Below, in pieces: positions 59,733 to 64,000 of a stretch of 64,000 nt of DNA. Each line of letters opens with the position of its first letter. Position 1 is the stretch's first letter. Position numbers and translations under genes: made by a program. The DNA is taken from assembly GCF_026343115.1 (NCBI RefSeq), contig NZ_JAPEMC010000001.1, forward strand, positions 1,426,001 through 1,490,000, written 5' to 3'. The notes under the pieces are model-generated. The model had not been told where the DNA came from. It made no database searches and saw only the letters and a list, made by a program, of their open reading frames with translations. The stretch comes from Streptomyces sp. NBC_00102. Its GTDB lineage: Bacteria; Actinomycetota; Actinomycetes; Streptomycetales; Streptomycetaceae.

Positions 59733-61400
59733 TCAGGCAGGGGTCAGGCCTGGGTTGCCCGCCTCCGTCACGAAGGAACCGGCCGTCGTGATGGGGGCGC
59801 CGGGCGTGGTGACGGCGTCCACCGCGCGGAAGTCGGCCCGGGCGTGGTCGCGTTCGAGGGTGACGAGCGCGTAGCCGCGGCGGCCGTCGTAGAACTTCAG
59901 GTGCGGGTTGGCCGTCATCTGGTTGTTCCAGTTGGCGGGCTTCACCGAACCGTTCTGGCCGCTGGTGATCGAGCTGGTGACGATCTCCGTGCCGACGGTA
60001 CGGGACGAGGGGTCGTCGAAGTCCTTCTTCAGGTCGAAGCCGTAGGCGACGTGCACGTCCCCGGTGAGGACCAGCAGGTTGTCGACGCCCGCCGACTCGG
60101 CGCCGTCCAGCACCCGCTGCCGGGAGGCCGGGTAGCCGTCCCAGGAGTCCATCGAGAGCTTGTAGGCGGCGGTGGGCACGTCGCGCCGCTGCGCGAAGGT
60201 GACCTGCTGGGGCAGGACGTTCCAGGTGGCGCGGGAGGCCCGCCAGCCGTCGATGAGCCACCGCTCCTGAGTGGCCCCGGTCAGGGTGCGGGCGGGGTCC
60301 TCGGATTCCGGTCCGGGGACCTTCCAGCCGTCGCCGTACGCCTGGTCGCTGCGGTACTGGCGGGTGTCGAGGATGTCGAACTGCGCGAGGCGGCCGAACC
60401 GGAGCCGCCGGTAGAGGCGCATGTCGGGGCCGGTGGGGCGCTGCGGGGTGCGCAGCGGCTGGTTCTCCCAGTACGCGCGGTAGGCGGCGGCCCGGCGGAG
60501 CAGGAACTCCTCGGCGGGGACGCTGTTCTCGGGGACGTCGTCGGCGTAGTTGTTCTCGGTCTCGTGGTCGTCCCAGGTGACGACGAAGGGGTGCGCGGCG
60601 TGCGCGGCGCGCAGATCGGGGTCCGACTTGTAGAGGGCGTACCGCAGCCGGTAGTCCTCCAGGGTCAGCGTCTCCCGGTCGAAGACGTCCGGCAGCACGC
60701 GGTCGGTGTAGGCGCGGGCGCCGCCGGTGGCGGTGACGGCGTACTCGTAGAGGTAGTCGCCGAGGTGGAAGACGGCGTCCACATCCTCGTCCGCGAGGTG
60801 GCGGTAGGCGGTGAAGTACCCGTCGTGGTACGCCTGGCAGGAGACGGCGGCGAGCTTCACCGCGTGGTTGCGGGCGTGCGGGTCGGGGGCGGTGCGGGTG
60901 CGGCCGGTCTCACTGGTCCAGCCGCCGGCGCGGAAGCGGTAGTAGAAGGTGCGGCCGGATTCCAGGCCTCGGATCTCGGTGCGGACGCTGTGCGCGAACT
61001 CCGGGTGCGCGGTGGCGGTTCCGCGCCGGACCACCCGGCGGAAGCGCTCGTCGTGGGCGAGTTCCCAGCCGACCCGGACGCGGGAGGCGGGCAGCCCGCC
61101 GTCGGCCTCGTACGGGCGCGGGGCGAGGCGCGTCCAGAGCAGGAGGGAGTCGGGCAGCGGGTCGCCGGAGGCCACTCCGAGGGTGAACGGGTTCTCGGCG
61201 ATCCGGCGGGGGTCGAGTTCGGCGGCGCTCGCCGTACCGGCGGCCGGCAGGTTGACGGCGAAGGCGAGCGCGGCGGCGGCGCCGGTGGTGGTGAGGAAGC
61301 GCCGGCGGCCCACGCCCTCGCTGTGGCTGCGGGCCGCGGCGCGGAACTCGGCCGGGTGGCCGGGGCGTCCGGCGTCCGGGGTGGTCGGTGCGGGCGTCAT
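59733..61400 (-). CDS. phoD: Alkaline phosphatase D, Tat-exported
   Basis: 555 aa phosphodiesterase/phosphatase releasing phosphate outside the cell. The Tat signal is visible (GRRRFLTTTG then AAALAFAVNL, cleavage near TASAAE). PhoD N-terminal domain (NPFTLGVASGDPLPDSLLLW) and metal sites AAVSCQAYHDGY, HLGDYLYEY, TWDDHETENNY and LTGDVHVAYGF. ATG at 61400 with GGGGAGAG; a longer frame from 61517 lacks support. Expected to be under PhoP control, but no clear PHO box was identified upstream. Confidence 0.95.
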   Translation of the reverse strand: MTPAPTTPDAGRPGHPAEFRAAARSHSEGVGRRRFLTTTGAAAALAFAVNLPAAGTASAAELDPRRIAENPFTLGVASGDPLPDSLLLWTRLAPRPYEADGGLPASRVRVGWELAHDERFRRVVRRGTATAHPEFAHSVRTEIRGLESGRTFYYRFRAGGWTSETGRTRTAPDPHARNHAVKLAAVSCQAYHDGYFTAYRHLADEDVDAVFHLGDYLYEYAVTATGGARAYTDRVLPDVFDRETLTLEDYRLRYALYKSDPDLRAAHAAHPFVVTWDDHETENNYADDVPENSVPAEEFLLRRAAAYRAYWENQPLRTPQRPTGPDMRLYRRLRFGRLAQFDILDTRQYRSDQAYGDGWKVPGPESEDPARTLTGATQERWLIDGWRASRATWNVLPQQVTFAQRRDVPTAAYKLSMDSWDGYPASRQRVLDGAESAGVDNLLVLTGDVHVAYGFDLKKDFDDPSSRTVGTEIVTSSITSGQNGSVKPANWNNQMTANPHLKFYDGRRGYALVTLERDHARADFRAVDAVTTPGAPITTAGSFVTEAGNPGLTPA

Positions 61401-61660
61401 GGTCTCTCCCCTGGCAGGTGGGTGTCGGGGGGCGTCCGGCCGTGACCCGCCGGGCATCCCCTGGGCATTGGAGTGCGGGACGGCGTCCCCCGACTGTCGG
61501 GTGCACGTCATCCGCATGGCGGGGCGATGAGCACCGGGTGCGCCGGGGTCCGGCGACCCTGCGGCGCACGTCTTGGCAGGTGGCGAACGACTGTCCCGAA
61601 AGGGCTCTTGCCGCGATCATGGGCGGGAGACCGACGCCGCTTCCGGAAGGACAGCCCGAC

Positions 61661-62311
61661 GTGCCCGTACCCGCCGACCCGACCGTGCTCCATCCGATGC
61701 CCGGACAGCCCCGGGTGGTGCAGCTCCGCCCCCTGGTGACGTCCCCGTTGATCGAGGTCGGGGAGTACACCTACTACGACGACCCGGACGACGCGACGGC
61801 GTTCGAGACCCGCAACGTGCTCTACCACTACGGGCCGGAGAGGCTGGTCATCGGGAAGTTCTGCGCCCTGGGCACCGGGGTGCGGTTCCTCATGAACGGC
61901 GCCAACCACCGCATGGACGGCCCCTCCACGTTCCCCTTTCCCACCCTGGGGGGCTCCTGGTCCGACCACTTCGACCTGCTGGGGGGCCTGCCGAACCGGG
62001 GTGACACCGTCGTCGGCAACGACGTCTGGTTCAGCCACGGCGCCACGGTGCTGCCTGGCGTACGGATCGGGCACGGGGCGATCATCGGCGCCGGCTCGGT
62101 GGTCACCTCGGACGTGCCCGACTACGGCGTCGTCGGCGGGAACCCGGCCCGCCTCCTGCGCACCCGTTTCGGCGAGAAGGACATCGCCCGGCTCCTCGCG
62201 GTGGCGTGGTGGGACTGGCCCGCCGAGCACCTCACCGCGCACATCCGGACGGTCATGTCGGGCAGCGTCGCGGACCTGGAAGCCGCCGCGCCGGGTCCGT
62301 ACGACGCATGA
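61661..62311 (+). CDS. CatB/Vat-type xenobiotic acetyltransferase
   Basis: 216 aa from GTG 61661 (GGAAGG 10 nt upstream; start length fits the family, ATG 61619 is an alternative). Left-handed beta-helix acyltransferase with catalytic His in LMNGANHRMDGPSTFPF and hexapeptide repeats VVGNDVWFSHGATVLPGVRI, GHGAIIGAGSVVTSDVPDYG. Relatives acetylate chloramphenicol or streptogramin A using acetyl-CoA; chromosomal Streptomyces versions may have other natural substrates. It precedes the glycosyltransferase by 46 bp, probably one transcript of tailoring/resistance enzymes. Confidence 0.92.
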   Translation: MPVPADPTVLHPMPGQPRVVQLRPLVTSPLIEVGEYTYYDDPDDATAFETRNVLYHYGPERLVIGKFCALGTGVRFLMNGANHRMDGPSTFPFPTLGGSWSDHFDLLGGLPNRGDTVVGNDVWFSHGATVLPGVRIGHGAIIGAGSVVTSDVPDYGVVGGNPARLLRTRFGEKDIARLLAVAWWDWPAEHLTAHIRTVMSGSVADLEAAAPGPYDA

Positions 62312-62357
62312 CGATCGACGATGCCCGTCCACCACGGAAACGGAAGGTGTGATCTTG

Positions 62358-64000
62358 ATGCCCCGTCGCCGCGCCCACATCGCGATGGCCGGGATTCCCG
62401 CCGTCAGCCATGTGCTGCCCAGCCTGGAGATCATCCGCGAGCTGGTCTCCCGGGGGCACCGGGTGACGTACGCCAACGATCCGGCGGTCGCCGAGCTGAT
62501 CGCCCCCACCGGCGCGGAACCGGTGCCCTGCGTTTCCGGGCTGCCGGTGGCCGACAACACCTGGCCGGACGACCCCATCGCCGCCATGGAGCTCTTCCTC
62601 GACGACGCCGTGCGCGCCCTCCCGCAACTGCGCGCCTTCTACGACGACGATCCCGCCGACCTCTACCTCTACGACATCGGCGCCTACGCCGGGCGGGCGC
62701 TCGCCGAGTCCCAGCGGCGTCCGGTGCTGCAGCTCTCGCCGACCCTGGTGGGCTGGGACGGGTACGAGGAGGAGGTGGGGGCGCACCTGTGGCGGCTGCC
62801 GGGCGCGGATGCCTACCGGGCGAAGTTCACCCGGTGGCTCGCCGGATGCGGGGCGACCACCACCGACATGGACGCGTTCTCCGGCCGCCCGGAACGGGCC
62901 CTGGCCCTGATCCCCCGGGCCATGCAGCCGCACGCCGACCGGGTGGACACGGACCGGGTGACGTTCGTGGGCACCTGCGTTCGCCCGCAGAACGACTCAC
63001 GGGACACCGGCCCGGGCGGCGGCGGGAGCTGGACGCGCCCGGCCGGCGCGGAGCGTGTGCTGCTGGTCTCCCTCGGCTCCGCGTACACCCACCGGCCGGA
63101 GTTCTACCGCCGGTGCCTGGCGGCCTTCGGCGGGCGGCCGGACCTGCACCTGGTGCTCCAGATCGGGAAGTACACCGATCTCGCGGAGCTGGGCGGCATC
63201 CCGCCCCATGTGGAGGTGCACCGCTGGGTGCCGCAGCGGGAGATCCTGGAGCAGGCGGACGCCTTCGTCACCCACGCGGGGATGGGCGGCTGCGGTGAGG
63301 GGCTGCTCGCGGGGGTCCCCATGATCGCCGTACCGCAGGGGGCCGAGCAGTTCATGAACGCCGACCGTCTGGTGGAACTGGGCGTGGCCCGCCGCATCGA
63401 CACCGAGGACGCCACCGCCGAGGCCCTGCGGACCGCGCTGGACGGGCTCCTCACCGACCCGGAGGTGGCCCGCCGCTCGGCGGAGCTCCGGGCGGCGGCA
63501 CGGTCCGAGGGCGGCACCCTGCGGGCCGCCGATCTCGTCGAGGAGTCGCTGGGCCGAGGACGGGCGCCCCGCACACGAGGGGGGAATACGCGGGCGCTGC
63601 GCCCGGTTGAGCGCTGCATGAGCGCCGACTCCCCCGCCGAGGTCCTGCACTACACCGCCTTCTCCACCCGTCGGGAGGGCGGCAACCCCGCCGGCGTGGT
63701 CCTGGACGCGTCAGCCCTGGACGACGCCGGGATGCAGGCGATCGCCGCAGAACTCGGCTACAGCGAGTCGGCGTTCCTGACCGAGGCGACCGGGGAGCGG
63801 TCCTACACGGTCCGCTATTTCAGCCCCAAGGCCGAGGTGCCGTTCTGCGGGCACGCGACGGTCGCCACGGCGCTGGCGCTCGCGGAACGCGACGGCCCCG
63901 GTGACCTGGAGTTCCTGACGCGGGCCGGCGCGGTCCCGGTCACGGTGGAGCTGCGGGACGGCGCACTGCGGGCCACGCTGACCAGCGTGGTGCCGCACGT
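62358..64000 (+). CDS. Macrolide-type glycosyltransferase fused to PhzF domain (partial at right edge)
   Basis: One open frame runs from ATG 62358 to the window end with no stop (547 complete codons). Residues 1 to about 400 are a GT1/MGT-type UDP-sugar glycosyltransferase (OleD group): catalytic His in SHVLPSLE, LVSLGSAYTHRP, and the donor site THAGMGGCGEGLLAGVPMIA followed by PQGAEQFMNADR. A Arg/Gly-rich linker (about 400-420) leads to Met421 and a PhzF domain: YTAFSTRREGGNPAGVVL, GYSESAFL (catalytic Glu), YFSPKAEVPFCGHATVATAL. An internal restart at ATG 63618 is possible but has no good ribosome site. Such GTs inactivate macrolides by glucosylation. The combination is unusual; a lost stop codon or sequencing error must be excluded. 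Confidence 0.85.
   Translation, partial: MPRRRAHIAMAGIPAVSHVLPSLEIIRELVSRGHRVTYANDPAVAELIAPTGAEPVPCVSGLPVADNTWPDDPIAAMELFLDDAVRALPQLRAFYDDDPADLYLYDIGAYAGRALAESQRRPVLQLSPTLVGWDGYEEEVGAHLWRLPGADAYRAKFTRWLAGCGATTTDMDAFSGRPERALALIPRAMQPHADRVDTDRVTFVGTCVRPQNDSRDTGPGGGGSWTRPAGAERVLLVSLGSAYTHRPEFYRRCLAAFGGRPDLHLVLQIGKYTDLAELGGIPPHVEVHRWVPQREILEQADAFVTHAGMGGCGEGLLAGVPMIAVPQGAEQFMNADRLVELGVARRIDTEDATAEALRTALDGLLTDPEVARRSAELRAAARSEGGTLRAADLVEESLGRGRAPRTRGGNTRALRPVERCMSADSPAEVLHYTAFSTRREGGNPAGVVLDASALDDAGMQAIAAELGYSESAFLTEATGERSYTVRYFSPKAEVPFCGHATVATALALAERDGPGDLEFLTRAGAVPVTVELRDGALRATLTSVVPH

Noticed and set aside
63618..64000. Calling the PhzF domain at the right edge as an independent gene
   Set aside because: The upstream glycosyltransferase frame reads through without a stop and no good ribosome site precedes ATG 63618; kept as an alternative within the fusion entry.

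Overview
The window is a high-GC actinobacterial chromosome segment, almost certainly Streptomyces. Evidence: strong GC bias at third codon positions, frequent GTG starts, several leaderless-type promoters (a -10 hexamer 6-7 nt before the start codon), and typical families (maltose/maltodextrin operon with LacI-type regulators, GlnE, GlnA2-type glutamine synthetase, a giant SARP regulator, Tat-exported PhoD). About 49 protein genes are supported. No rRNA, tRNA, CRISPR array, transposase or integrase was recognised.

Region 1 (1-14.7 kb) is a starch/maltodextrin island: a truncated alpha-amylase/pullulanase chimera, a secreted alpha-amylase with a CBM20 domain, a LacI regulator, an intracellular GH13 glucosidase, malG, malF, malE, and a second, clearly paralogous LacI regulator diverging from malE. 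GCAAG-type palindromes and repeats sit upstream of amy and in the malE/malR gap. The enzymes would cut starch outside the cell, MalEFG would import maltodextrins, the glucosidase would finish them, and the LacI proteins would repress the set.

Region 2 (14.7-24.7 kb) holds a PAP2-type membrane protein, glnE, a PrmC-related methyltransferase with a repetitive insert, a divergent MFS/TetR pair, a YrdB-like membrane protein, a Ser-rich lipoprotein and a pentapeptide-repeat protein.

Region 3 (24.7-26.7 kb) is a small foreign-looking island. A visibly AT-richer Fic-domain gene with a C-terminal winged helix is preceded by two 37-bp operator-like repeats. The whole segment is bracketed by a 47-bp direct repeat (24715-24761 and 26679-26725, two mismatches).

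Region 4 (26.8-41.1 kb) contains glnA2, a DUF3105/DUF305 pair, a CBS protein surrounded by short tandem duplications, glutamine-dependent nadE, a DHA1 MFS, a membrane nuclease-like protein, a TetR/DHA2-MFS efflux operon with a perfect 14+1+14 palindrome over its promoter, panB, and an ABC exporter pair preceded by heptamers at 11-bp spacing. The convergent neighbour is a 1161-aa SARP/NB-ARC/TPR regulator.

Region 5 (44.9-64 kb) has an M50-like protease, an F420-reductase-type protein, MFS exporters, methionine aminopeptidase, a heme oxygenase gene with an internal in-frame deletion behind an iron-box-like site, PhzF, a prim-pol-like protein, dimethylargininase, an Rsm22-type methyltransferase, Gfo/Idh oxidoreductase, PhoD and a CatB/Vat-like acyltransferase. 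At the right edge one uninterrupted frame joins a macrolide-type glycosyltransferase to a PhzF domain.

Most promising for follow-up: the glycosyltransferase-PhzF fusion, the repeat-bracketed Fic island with its candidate self-operator, the internally deleted heme oxygenase, and the SARP-like heptamers before the ABC exporter.
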